From Paludibacter sp. (GTDB taxonomy: Bacteria > Bacteroidota > Bacteroidia > Bacteroidales > Paludibacteraceae): 32,703 bases of DNA. The position numbers and the translations under genes are program-made. Below are positions 1 to 7,594 of this stretch, one piece after another (positions within the stretch are counted from its first letter, which is position 1; each line of letters starts with the position of its first letter). The notes beneath the pieces were generated by a model that was not told the origin of the DNA, searched no databases, and worked only from the letters and a program-made list of their open reading frames with translations. Where the stretch lies: positions 1 through 32,703 of the forward strand of contig WQYU01000012.1 in NCBI GenBank assembly GCA_009781075.1, written 5' to 3'.

Positions 1-2400
1 AAGATTAACTGATGCTCCTGCCGCACCTGTCGCTGCCAGATATATGGTATTTCCATAAATATTATCATAGGCTACAGCGTGGTTATCGTTTGCAGTAGAT
101 TGAACGCCAAGGAAATAGAGTCCCGGTTCTAATTCTGTCGGAGGCACGTCAATTGTTAACCAGCCGCCCCCTGCAGGACGGGCTACTGTCACCGGAGTCA
201 ATACATTTGTTAAAACTACAGAATATACACCTGTAGCCACTGTATAAGTCGCTCTATATAATACAAGATTATGACTTGTTGCAGTTGCTCCTATTCCATA
301 ACCAATTTGAACCTGTTTGAGTATTACGGGAGCAGATATTGTAAATAAATTACCTACTTTATAGCCGAGACCACTGGGAGTACTGCCGCCATATCCTACG
401 CCAGTTGTAGTAATGGTGCTTGGAATATGATCCAAAGCATAAATATTTTGTGTTATATCAAAATTGCGAGTTACAGTGTTGTCGCCTGGATTTGCATCTG
501 TTTCCGTCTGTGTTACCGTATATACAACATCATTTGTTCCCAATGTTGTTGGGAAAACAGCGCTTGTCGGCGGGGTAACTGTCATTGCCGTTGACATTGC
601 ATTCGCAGCAAGTGTTGCTATTGGAGTAGATGTTCCCAAATCTGCACCATTATACGTAGCCGAAAGAGTAATATTGTGTTGTGTCGCTGTGCCTACATTA
701 GTTGCAGTAGCAGTAAGTGTTGTTGGGAAAGGTAAAGTTGCTGCTATTGATTGTGGTATCTGAGCATAAGGGAATCCTGTTGTCGGCGTAATTGCAATAT
801 CATTTGCCTGAAGGTCAACTACCAAATGAAGGAAAGCCGAACCGGTCCCATACGACAAAGCAGTACCTGTACTGTTAGTAGAAGCAAGTTTATTTCTACC
901 TTGGGTTCCTGCATCTGATAGTATGTTATTGTTTGTTCCATTAACGGAAATAGATATAAAATAACTGCCTGCCTCCACAGTTAGTGGATCTGTAAGAGTA
1001 ACATTTGTCCACACAGACGTAGTCCCGCTTACTCCGGTAAAAGTTTGAGAGGTTATATTCGTTGCACTTGCGGTATTTGGGCCTGTAAGCGCTTGTATTC
1101 TTAAAGTATAGCCATTTGCAGTGGTATTGTGCGGTATAGTAGCAGTACCATAGAGATATACCTGTACTTGATTTATAGTGGTCTGTTGAGTAAATGTGTA
1201 AACAGTTCCATATCTATAATTGGCTGTTCCGCTACTATAAGTAGCCATGTTACCGTCATCAGTTGCAAAAAGATGCGGAGTTCCTGTAAATGTGGTTGTA
1301 AATGAATTATCACTTGGATCATCATCGCTTTGGTCTTGGCTTACAGTATAAGTTATTGTATTATTTCCAACTATAACAGGATCATTAGTAGTAGTGGTAA
1401 CGGTTAAAGTTGCCGTTTGCCCCGGATCTAATGAAGCCACAGGAGCAGACGTTCCAATTACTGTTCCATTATGTTGAACGGTAACTACTACATTAGTTTG
1501 AGCCGCTGTTCCCAAGTTTTGTACATTAGCGCTAAATGTTGGCAATACGCTTTGGGTTGCCGGAACTTGCGAGAAAGGATACGCAGAAGCGGTAATTGCC
1601 AAATCATTTTGTTTTAATGTGAGTTCTTGAACGTTTACGTCGTCAACTCTAATATTGCCGCCTGTATAATTGCCGGGAGTTGCTAAAAAAGCGTTTGCAT
1701 TTCCAGCCAGAAAGAGCAGGTAATAATCGCTTCCTGTTTCATCAGGAGTAAAATTTATAACAAAGCGCGTCCATATCTGCTGTGGTATAGGTGTTTGACC
1801 GCTAAACGGTCCTGCATCCATTACAGTTGCTATTATCGGATCAGTCGCAGGGTTACTACCTTTCAAAAGATATACTTCCAGATCATCCAAAGTAGTTGTA
1901 CCTGTAGCTGTACCCCAATACATCCACAGTGAAATTTGATAGTTTTTACCTGCTGTAAGTGTTAATTTAGGCGAGTAAAGTTCTCCCCAATTAGCAGCAG
2001 GAGGTGCCGCATTCAGATTAATCAGCGCAGCCCTACTTCCTAAATGAACATTTGTGCCTGTAGTCATCCATGCGCCAAGAGAACCTGAAGTTATAGTACC
2101 GGTATAACTATTGGTCATAATCCAACCTGCAGGAATAGCAACGCCTGTTGTTCCTTCAAATCCTTCCGAAAGAGGTACAGACCCTATTTCCGGAGCCCTC
2201 AAAGGGGGTTGTTCTGGACCCGGCGACATGCTAACAATTCCGTCCCCGTTAAAATCAGCAGCAGACAAAGCATTAACAGCCTGTCCCTGTTCCAAAGACA
2301 ATGTTCTTCCGGTAGGAAATACATTTCTTCTCATGTTTTGCGCACTTGCGGCGGAAAAAATCAACGCCAGCGCCATAAATAAAAAGTATCTTTTTTTCAT
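1..2400 (-). CDS. Secreted modular surface protein, choice-of-anchor J plus repeated beta-sandwich modules (partial, C-terminus off left edge)
   Basis: The frame stays open for 800 codons from the ATG at 2398-2400 to the window edge; I checked it codon by codon and found no stop. Residues 1-20 are a Sec signal peptide (MKKRYFLFMALALIFSAASA). Residues 49-56 read DFNGDGIV, the first half of a dockerin/EF-hand calcium loop, but position 12 of the loop is proline, so it may be incomplete. Residues about 78-262 look like a choice-of-anchor J domain (GFEG, PAGW, then DDVNV near the end). Two alternating modules follow: a CARDB-like repeat (about 266-371 and 531-660, each with the pattern NGxxxGTSxPxAxL and a DNTxT-type end), each followed by another beta-sandwich module (about 372-529 and 660-800). 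Inference: an exported adhesin or matrix protein, possibly a type IX secretion cargo, but the C-terminal sorting domain would lie outside the window. Confidence 0.85.
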   Translation of the reverse strand, partial: MKKRYFLFMALALIFSAASAQNMRRNVFPTGRTLSLEQGQAVNALSAADFNGDGIVSMSPGPEQPPLRAPEIGSVPLSEGFEGTTGVAIPAGWIMTNSYTGTITSGSLGAWMTTGTNVHLGSRAALINLNAAPPAANWGELYSPKLTLTAGKNYQISLWMYWGTATGTTTLDDLEVYLLKGSNPATDPIIATVMDAGPFSGQTPIPQQIWTRFVINFTPDETGSDYYLLFLAGNANAFLATPGNYTGGNIRVDDVNVQELTLKQNDLAITASAYPFSQVPATQSVLPTFSANVQNLGTAAQTNVVVTVQHNGTVIGTSAPVASLDPGQTATLTVTTTTNDPVIVGNNTITYTVSQDQSDDDPSDNSFTTTFTGTPHLFATDDGNMATYSSGTANYRYGTVYTFTQQTTINQVQVYLYGTATIPHNTTANGYTLRIQALTGPNTASATNITSQTFTGVSGTTSVWTNVTLTDPLTVEAGSYFISISVNGTNNNILSDAGTQGRNKLASTNSTGTALSYGTGSAFLHLVVDLQANDIAITPTTGFPYAQIPQSIAATLPFPTTLTATATNVGTATQHNITLSATYNGADLGTSTPIATLAANAMSTAMTVTPPTSAVFPTTLGTNDVVYTVTQTETDANPGDNTVTRNFDITQNIYALDHIPSTITTTGVGYGGSTPSGLGYKVGNLFTISAPVILKQVQIGYGIGATATSHNLVLYRATYTVATGVYSVVLTNVLTPVTVARPAGGGWLTIDVPPTELEPGLYFLGVQSTANDNHAVAYDNIYGNTIYLAATGAAGASVNL

Positions 2401-2451
2401 ATTAAAAAATTTTTGTAATTTATTAAAATCATATATTAAAATTATTACACC

Positions 2452-2497
2452 CTACTCTCACATTCACAAATAGCATTAAAAGAGATTGTGTGAGTAG
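2452..2497 (-). promoter_or_regulatory. 5' UTR hairpin upstream of the surface protein gene
   Basis: CTACTCTCACA (2452-2462) pairs with TGTGTGAGTAG (2487-2497) with one mismatch in 11, across a 24-nt loop. It lies in the roughly 110-nt leader between the reverse-strand promoter and the ATG at 2400. It may stabilise or regulate the mRNA; the role is inferred. Confidence 0.4.
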
Positions 2498-2515
2498 ATA
2501 ATTGTAAAAATTGTG

Positions 2516-2545
2516 CAAAATTACTATCTTTTTTTGAAATATCAA
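2516..2545 (-). promoter_or_regulatory. Bacteroidota promoter for the surface protein gene
   Basis: On the reverse strand the -7 element is TAATTTTG (2516-2523), with TTG (2543-2545) exactly 19 nt upstream as the -33 element. Transcription would start near 2510, giving a leader of about 110 nt. Confidence 0.6.
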
Positions 2546-2656
2546 CTTTTTTGTCACAAAAAATAATTTTTTTGTGTGATTTTTTAATAAAGAAAGTTGA
2601 AATAACACATAAATTATCTCAACAAGAGAAAAAAAGTGACAAATGGCAGGTTGTGG

Positions 2657-2687
2657 TTTAGTTTTTTTCAATTTTTTTTTATCTTTG
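2657..2687 (+). promoter_or_regulatory. Bacteroidota promoter for the antiporter gene
   Basis: The -7 element TATCTTTG lies at 2680-2687, with a weak -33 (TTTA, 2657-2660) 19 nt upstream. Transcription would begin around 2692-2696. This is downstream of the first in-frame ATG (2636) and decides the start of the next gene. Confidence 0.55.
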
Positions 2688-2707
2688 CAAAAATAATTTT
2701 TTATCAT

Positions 2708-5002
2708 TTGAAAAATCCACGCAACATATTATTCTATATCCTGCTTTTTTGTGGTGGTTTTGCGCTAATATGGCTAATAGTACATCTCGGCAGCGGGCTT
2801 GAACTCCCGGATGAACTTATTCGTCCGGAGGGGTATTCAAGTCAGTGGCATGCTTTTTTAGAAAATTTGTGTGAAAATTTTAGCACTCCATTTGTAATTT
2901 TACTTACACAAATAATTATCGTTTTGATTGTTGCTCGGATGTTGGGCTTTTTATTTAAAAAAATAGGACAGCCGAGCGTTATCGGGGAGATTCTGGCAGG
3001 TATTATACTTGGTCCTTCGCTTATCGGTTCATATTTCCCCGAAATATACAAATTTATTTTCCCCCCCCATTCGTTCGACAATTTGAATACAATATCGAAT
3101 ATCGGTCTGATTCTGTTTATGTTTATGGTAGGAATGGAATTGGACATAAAAATATTACGTGAAAAAATCAACGAAAGTGTAGCCATTTCACAAGCGGGTA
3201 TAATTTTTCCTTTTGTGCTTGGTATGGGGCTTGCTTTTTTTCTATACGAAGGTTTTGCTCCACAAGGCATTCCTTTTTTATCTTTTGCATTATTCGTGGG
3301 AGTATCGATGAGTATTACCGCTTTCCCCGTATTGGCTCGCATCGCTCAGGAACGTGGGATAAGCAAAACCAAACTCGGAACGGTGATACTTACCTGTGCG
3401 GCAATTAACGACATTATGGCATGGTGTATTCTGGCAGTTATTATCGCTATTGTAAAAGCGGGAACAATTGTAAGTTCGCTTTATACCATTGGTTTTGCTG
3501 TTGTATATGTTTTTACCATGTTGAAAATAGTAAAGCCCTTTTTAAAAAGAATAAGCGAACTTTATTCCACTCTCGAAAATATGAACAAATCAATTGTCGC
3601 CGTATATTTTTTGGTGCTGCTTCTGTCGGCTTTCGCAACGGAACTCATTGGAATTCACGCACTTTTCGGTGCATTTATGGCAGGGGTAATTATGCCCGAC
3701 AATAAAAATTTTCGTCATCTTTTTGTGGAAAAGATAGAAGATATTGCAACAGTAGTTTTCTTGCCGCTTTTCTTCGTTTATACCGGGTTGCGCACTCAAA
3801 TCGGACTTCTTAACAGTATTTCGCTCTGGGAAATAACCGCACTGATTACACTTGTTGCTATCGTAGGAAAACTAATTGGCAGTGCCTTGGCTGCAAGATA
3901 TGTCGGACAACATTCGTGGCGTAATTCAATGATTGTCGGCACTTTAATGAATACGCGCGGACTAATGGAACTTGTTGCAATTAATATCGGTTACGATTTA
4001 GGAGTTATTTCTTCGGAAATATTTGTTATGTTAGTAATTATGGCGCTTGTTACTACCTTTATGACTTCTCCTATGCTCTCTTTTATAGAAAAAATATTAC
4101 CCGATAAAAACAAAAATAACGAATTGGTACGCAAGCAGATGCAGGGATTATTCAAAGTATTGATAGCCGTAGGCAATCCTCAAAACGGGAAAAATCTTCT
4201 TCGCATAGCAAAAAAGGTATTGGACGGCGAAAAAAATACGCTCGAAATCACTGCTTTACATATTACTGCCGGCGCAGATACCAACCCGTTGCATAGTGAA
4301 AAATTCCAAAGCGAAAGTTTCCAAAGCGTTGAAAATGAAGCGCAGATGTTAAATATTCCAATGATAAAAGAATATTGCCTTTCGGATAATGTTGAAGAGG
4401 CAATTATCCACCAACTCAATAATAATCCCTTCGATTTTCTGCTCATTGGTGCAGGCGTACAATATGCTCAAAAACCACTTTTCCCCGAAAGTTCACTCTT
4501 TGGAAAAATAAAATGGCTTAACAGAGGCATAAATAATCTTGTACGGCAGCGCATCAGATTTTATCCGCAAACGTTGATAAAAGATAAAACGCGTTATTTT
4601 GTTGAAAATGCATATTGTACGGTCGGTATTTTTGTAAATCGTAATTTTAATCAGATAACCACCACTTTGATTGTTCTTGCGGCAGAAACCGACGGATTTT
4701 TTATGCGCTATGCCCGCCGTTTGTTGCGCAACACAGAGGGAGAGGTTCAGATAACAGTTTTAGATACCAATAATATTTTAAGAACAGATAAAACAGCAGC
4801 CGAAACATTTGAAAACCTGAAAAATACATACCCGAACAATATCAAACTCTCTAAAGCGAAAAATATGAGCGGTATGGTGAAAAATTACAGTTTTATGATG
4901 ATAAGTTTTCAAACTTGGAACGACCTTGTTGCCGCCGATAAATCGGAACTTCAAAACATACCTTCCACCCTAATCATCAACAAAAAATCCAGCAGATTTT
5001 AA
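2708..5002 (+). CDS. Cation/proton antiporter, CPA2 (KefB/CHX-like) family, with C-terminal Usp-like region
   Basis: An inner-membrane monovalent cation/H+ exchanger of 764 residues. After one N-terminal membrane segment and a short extracytoplasmic loop come about 12 hydrophobic segments typical of the Na_H_exchanger fold. Landmarks are GQPSVIGEILAGIILGPSLIG, SITAFPVLARI, AINDIMAW (the Asn-Asp pair of the ion site, as in CHX-type members) and NTRGLMELVAINIG. The last roughly 270 residues are soluble and begin FKVLIAVGNPQNGKNLLRIA, resembling a universal-stress-protein fold. I place the start at the TTG of 2708 (MKNPRNILFYILLF) because the promoter -7 at 2680-2687 leaves the upstream ATG at 2636 untranscribed. 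A strong hairpin follows the stop. Substrate ion (Na+ or K+) cannot be decided from sequence. Confidence 0.85.
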   Translation: MKNPRNILFYILLFCGGFALIWLIVHLGSGLELPDELIRPEGYSSQWHAFLENLCENFSTPFVILLTQIIIVLIVARMLGFLFKKIGQPSVIGEILAGIILGPSLIGSYFPEIYKFIFPPHSFDNLNTISNIGLILFMFMVGMELDIKILREKINESVAISQAGIIFPFVLGMGLAFFLYEGFAPQGIPFLSFALFVGVSMSITAFPVLARIAQERGISKTKLGTVILTCAAINDIMAWCILAVIIAIVKAGTIVSSLYTIGFAVVYVFTMLKIVKPFLKRISELYSTLENMNKSIVAVYFLVLLLSAFATELIGIHALFGAFMAGVIMPDNKNFRHLFVEKIEDIATVVFLPLFFVYTGLRTQIGLLNSISLWEITALITLVAIVGKLIGSALAARYVGQHSWRNSMIVGTLMNTRGLMELVAINIGYDLGVISSEIFVMLVIMALVTTFMTSPMLSFIEKILPDKNKNNELVRKQMQGLFKVLIAVGNPQNGKNLLRIAKKVLDGEKNTLEITALHITAGADTNPLHSEKFQSESFQSVENEAQMLNIPMIKEYCLSDNVEEAIIHQLNNNPFDFLLIGAGVQYAQKPLFPESSLFGKIKWLNRGINNLVRQRIRFYPQTLIKDKTRYFVENAYCTVGIFVNRNFNQITTTLIVLAAETDGFFMRYARRLLRNTEGEVQITVLDTNNILRTDKTAAETFENLKNTYPNNIKLSKAKNMSGMVKNYSFMMISFQTWNDLVAADKSELQNIPSTLIINKKSSRF

Positions 5003-5021
5003 AGCATAAACAAAAACAAAG

Positions 5022-5054
5022 GAAAACCACAATTTATAAAACATTGTGGTTTTC
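5022..5054 (+). terminator. Stem-loop terminator after the antiporter gene
   Basis: GAAAACCACAAT (5022-5033) and ATTGTGGTTTTC (5043-5054) form a perfect 12-bp stem with a 9-nt loop, 20 nt after the stop codon. The TTTTC on the 3' side can act as a short U-run. Confidence 0.65.
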
Positions 5055-5081
5055 ACTAATCAACACTATGAAAAAATTATC

Positions 5082-5279
5082 TTATTATCCCAAAATGTCC
5101 ATTAGAACCTCAAATGTTAAATTAGGTATTATTAACATTTATTTATCGTGTTTTTTGAACAATTAATGCAAAATTATGCGCTAATTATCAATTCATTACA
5201 GATAACATTTTCTAATGGTGTCCATTAGAAAATTAAATATTTGTTAACAATTGTTCTAATGGACATTTTGGGATTATTA
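5082..5279. mobile_element. MITE-like element with 21-bp terminal inverted repeats
   Basis: TCCCAAAATGTCCATTAGAAC (5088-5108) recurs as an exact inverted copy at 5253-5273, bounding 186 bp without a gene. The unit TGTCCATTAGAA occurs again inside at 5219-5230, where it forms half of a perfect 12-bp hairpin (5207-5218 with 5222-5233, 3-nt loop). Two smaller symmetries lie inside: AAATGTTAA/TTAACATTT (5112-5120 with 5132-5140) and the palindrome TTGTTAACAA (5241-5250). TTATTA flanks both ends (5082-5087 and 5274-5279) and could be a target duplication, though the surroundings are AT-rich. Inferred to be a non-autonomous element; a structured 3' regulatory region is the alternative. Confidence 0.5.
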
Positions 5280-5284
5280 TATTA

Positions 5285-5761
5285 TTATTGTGCTTCTGTT
5301 CCTTCGTCTTTCTCTTTTTCTTCGGGAACTATCTCAAGAGGAACTTCAATGCTAACATCACGGTGAAGTTTAACAGTAACCTTATACGAGCCAATTTCTT
5401 TTATCGGACGTTCCAAAACAATAAGTTTTTTATCAATATCGCAGCCTGCTTTTTCAAAGGCATCGGCAAGTTGCGCAACACCAACAGAGCCGAAAATTTT
5501 ATCCGATTTCCCGGTTTTTGCTTTTATTGTCAAAAACACATCTTTAAGTTTTTCGCCAAGCGAAAGGGCATCGTTTTTTGCCTTCTCTATTTTGTGAGCA
5601 CGCTGTTTTAAATTTTCGGCTAATATTTTTTTTGCCGATTCGGAGGCGATAATCGCTTTTTTCTGAGGTATCAAAAAATTACGTCCGTAGCCGTCTTTTA
5701 CCTTAACAATATCATCTTTGTAGCCCAAATTTGCTATATCTTCTTTTAAAATTATTTCCAT
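5285..5761 (-). CDS. rplI: 50S ribosomal protein bL9
   Basis: 158 residues. The N-terminal rRNA-binding domain (about 1-52) carries the family signature GYKDDIVKVKDGYGRNFLIP, followed by the long connecting helix (about 45-80) and a C-terminal domain ending near 148. An acidic tail (EEKEKDEGTEAQ) extends beyond the usual 148-150 residues, as in many Bacteroidota. It is the last gene of rpsF-rpsR-rplI, 23 nt after rpsR. Its stop codon abuts the inverted-repeat element at 5088-5273, whose hairpins may also end this transcript. Confidence 0.97.
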   Translation of the reverse strand: MEIILKEDIANLGYKDDIVKVKDGYGRNFLIPQKKAIIASESAKKILAENLKQRAHKIEKAKNDALSLGEKLKDVFLTIKAKTGKSDKIFGSVGVAQLADAFEKAGCDIDKKLIVLERPIKEIGSYKVTVKLHRDVSIEVPLEIVPEEKEKDEGTEAQ

Positions 5762-5784
5762 AAAATTTTCTCCTTCAAAAAAAA

Positions 5785-6069
5785 TTATTTCATCATATCT
5801 GTTACATAAGGAAGCAGAGCGAGATGACGTGCACGTTTAACTGCTTGAGCCACTTTTCGTTGAAATTTTAACGAAGTTCCAGTCAGGCGACGGGGAAGAA
5901 GTTTTCCCTGCTCGTTAAGAAATTTTTTCAAAAAATCAGGATCTTTGTAATCAATATACTTAATACCCAATTTTTTGAATCGACAATATTTTTTCTTATT
6001 TAAATCAACTGCCGAAGGGGTTAAATAACGAATTTCCGAATTATTGTTCTTATTGTAGTATTCTGCCAT
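5785..6069 (-). CDS. rpsR: 30S ribosomal protein bS18
   Basis: 94 residues with the S18 core: the YRxPxxVDxxxxxYCRF-type start is seen as [18 protein letters not shown], then [22 protein letters not shown] and [20 protein letters not shown] near the end. It forms a heterodimer with bS6 on the 30S platform. The start lies only 3 nt after the rpsF stop, which fits translational coupling of the two partners. Confidence 0.97.
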   Translation of the reverse strand: MAEYYNKNNNSEIRYLTPSAVDLNKKKYCRFKKLGIKYIDYKDPDFLKKFLNEQGKLLPRRLTGTSLKFQRKVAQAVKRARHLALLPYVTDMMK

Positions 6070-6072
6070 AAT

Positions 6073-6483
6073 TTATTCCTCCTCATCAATAATTTCGTCC
6101 GCAACATACGGCTGCCCAATTTCAACAAAATCAATAGGCAACTGCTCGGACTTTTCTTTTCTATTATTTCTACGTTTTTCAGTATATTCGTAAGCATATT
6201 TATCCAAATGGAAAGTAAGGAAACGAATTACGCGCTCGTCGCGGCGATATTGCGTCTCAAGGACGGCAATCAATTCCGGTGCTGCATCAAACTGCAACAG
6301 GTTGTAAAACCCTGTGTGCTTTTTCTGGATGGGGTATGCAAGTTTGCGCAGACCCCAATTCTCCTCGTGGGTGATAGTGGCGCCGCCCTGAATAAGAACG
6401 GACTTAAACTTATCAACCGCTTCCCTCATCTGATTGTCAGACAAGACGGGAGTTAAAATGAAAACGGTTTCGTAATGATTCAT
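6073..6483 (-). CDS. rpsF: 30S ribosomal protein bS6
   Basis: 136 residues. The fold is clear from [38 protein letters not shown] and [19 protein letters not shown], followed by [18 protein letters not shown]. The C-terminal 35 residues are a charged extension ([11 protein letters not shown], then an acidic DEEE end). First gene of the S6-S18-L9 operon, with its own canonical promoter upstream. Confidence 0.97.
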   Translation of the reverse strand: MNHYETVFILTPVLSDNQMREAVDKFKSVLIQGGATITHEENWGLRKLAYPIQKKHTGFYNLLQFDAAPELIAVLETQYRRDERVIRFLTFHLDKYAYEYTEKRRNNRKEKSEQLPIDFVEIGQPYVADEIIDEEE

Positions 6484-6525
6484 TTATTATTTTTTTTATT
6501 AAATAAGTTTAAAAAATTGCGGCTG

Positions 6526-6556
6526 CAAAAGTACTGCTTTTTTTAAAAAAAACAAA
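6526..6556 (-). promoter_or_regulatory. Canonical Bacteroidota promoter of the rpsF-rpsR-rplI operon
   Basis: On the reverse strand: -33 TTTG (6553-6556), 19 nt, then -7 TACTTTTG (6526-6533). Transcription would begin close to 6520, within or beside the only GC-rich patch of the leader (GCAGCCGC). It sits in the 77-nt gap after gldB, separating the ribosomal genes from the upstream receptor unit. Confidence 0.75.
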
Positions 6557-6560
6557 CTTT

Positions 6561-7583
6561 TTATGGTTTATATTTCGATTTTTCCAAAATTTTTTGAAAA
6601 TCATTGTCTAAAGCAAGTTCCTGCAATGTTACATCAGTATTATTTTCCATGTAACTTTTTACGATTTGCCACCCTACCCAGTTTCCTATTCTACCCGGCG
6701 AATCCTGCGAAATCGACAAAGTAAAAGGCCCATCACCCGTATAATCGCGAATTAATCTGTAATCGCTTGAAAATAAATGTTTTTGGTCAATAATTGTTGC
6801 CCATATTTCGCGTTCGTATTTTTTGCACCATGCAAGTTGTACACTTGTATATCCTGCTATATTTTCTTGACTCTCGTCCGGCAGCATAACCGATACAAAA
6901 TAAAGCAATTTCCCCTGATATAAAATATTGTCAAGCAGACGGCTACTTTGACTGTCGAACTTGAAACTTCCTTGTAACAAAGATAAAGTAATATCAACAG
7001 GAATACTTTTAGGAGTCATATTTTGTACCAAATATTCGTAAGAAAGATTTTTGTAAAAATCAAAAAAATCCTTGCCAAGGTGCCAATCTGTCCCTATACC
7101 AATATATCCGGGGAAAGTAATAATTAATTGATTACAGCCTGAAACAAAGAAAAAAAGTTTAGGCATTTGAATATTAGGAAAATACGTATTAAAATATGTA
7201 TAAACAGATGCCATCTCTTTTTCAATGGGCTTAACATTTTCAAACATGCCTAATACTGCCGCATTAATTTTTGAATAAACAGTATCAGTCAATAAGTCAA
7301 TCATCATTTCACCCACAAAAAAAGTATCTTTGGGGTCTATTTTAAGCATGTCAAAATAATTGTTATAAATTTCGGGATATTTATTTGCCAAAGATTTCAA
7401 ACTTTCAATCACATTGGCTGTATCAAGATTAATAATTGCACTATCGAAACGAATAATTCGCAACTGTTGTTCGGTTTTTTTGAGTTCTACATAGTCAATT
7501 TCAAAACGCTTTTTATTTTTGCATGACAAACTTAAAACGCATAAAATAAATATTATAGAAATCAAAAAAAATATTTTCTTCAT
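6561..7583 (-). CDS. gldB: Gliding motility lipoprotein GldB family
   Basis: 340 residues. An N-terminal lipoprotein signal ends in LSLSC with the lipidated Cys at 21, followed by KNKKR. The body matches my recollection of GldB: an IIRFDSAII segment near the N-terminus, a central PGYIGIGTDWHLGKDF region, and a C-terminal GPFTLSISQDSPGRIGNWVGWQIVKSYM. GldB is an essential envelope lipoprotein of Bacteroidota associated with gliding and type IX secretion, but homologues occur in non-gliding members too. It follows the TonB-dependent receptor by 11 nt, probably in one transcript. Confidence 0.8.
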   Translation of the reverse strand: MKKIFFLISIIFILCVLSLSCKNKKRFEIDYVELKKTEQQLRIIRFDSAIINLDTANVIESLKSLANKYPEIYNNYFDMLKIDPKDTFFVGEMMIDLLTDTVYSKINAAVLGMFENVKPIEKEMASVYTYFNTYFPNIQMPKLFFFVSGCNQLIITFPGYIGIGTDWHLGKDFFDFYKNLSYEYLVQNMTPKSIPVDITLSLLQGSFKFDSQSSRLLDNILYQGKLLYFVSVMLPDESQENIAGYTSVQLAWCKKYEREIWATIIDQKHLFSSDYRLIRDYTGDGPFTLSISQDSPGRIGNWVGWQIVKSYMENNTDVTLQELALDNDFQKILEKSKYKP

Positions 7584-7594
7584 AAATAAAAAAT

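Noticed and set aside
464..763. Forward 99-codon frame rich in Val and Ala
   Set aside because: It is the complement of the repetitive Thr/Asn-rich surface protein, whose frame is open for 800 codons.
2636..2707. Extra 24 codons upstream of the antiporter from ATG 2636
   Set aside because: They cover the promoter -7 element at 2680-2687 and so should not be in the mRNA.
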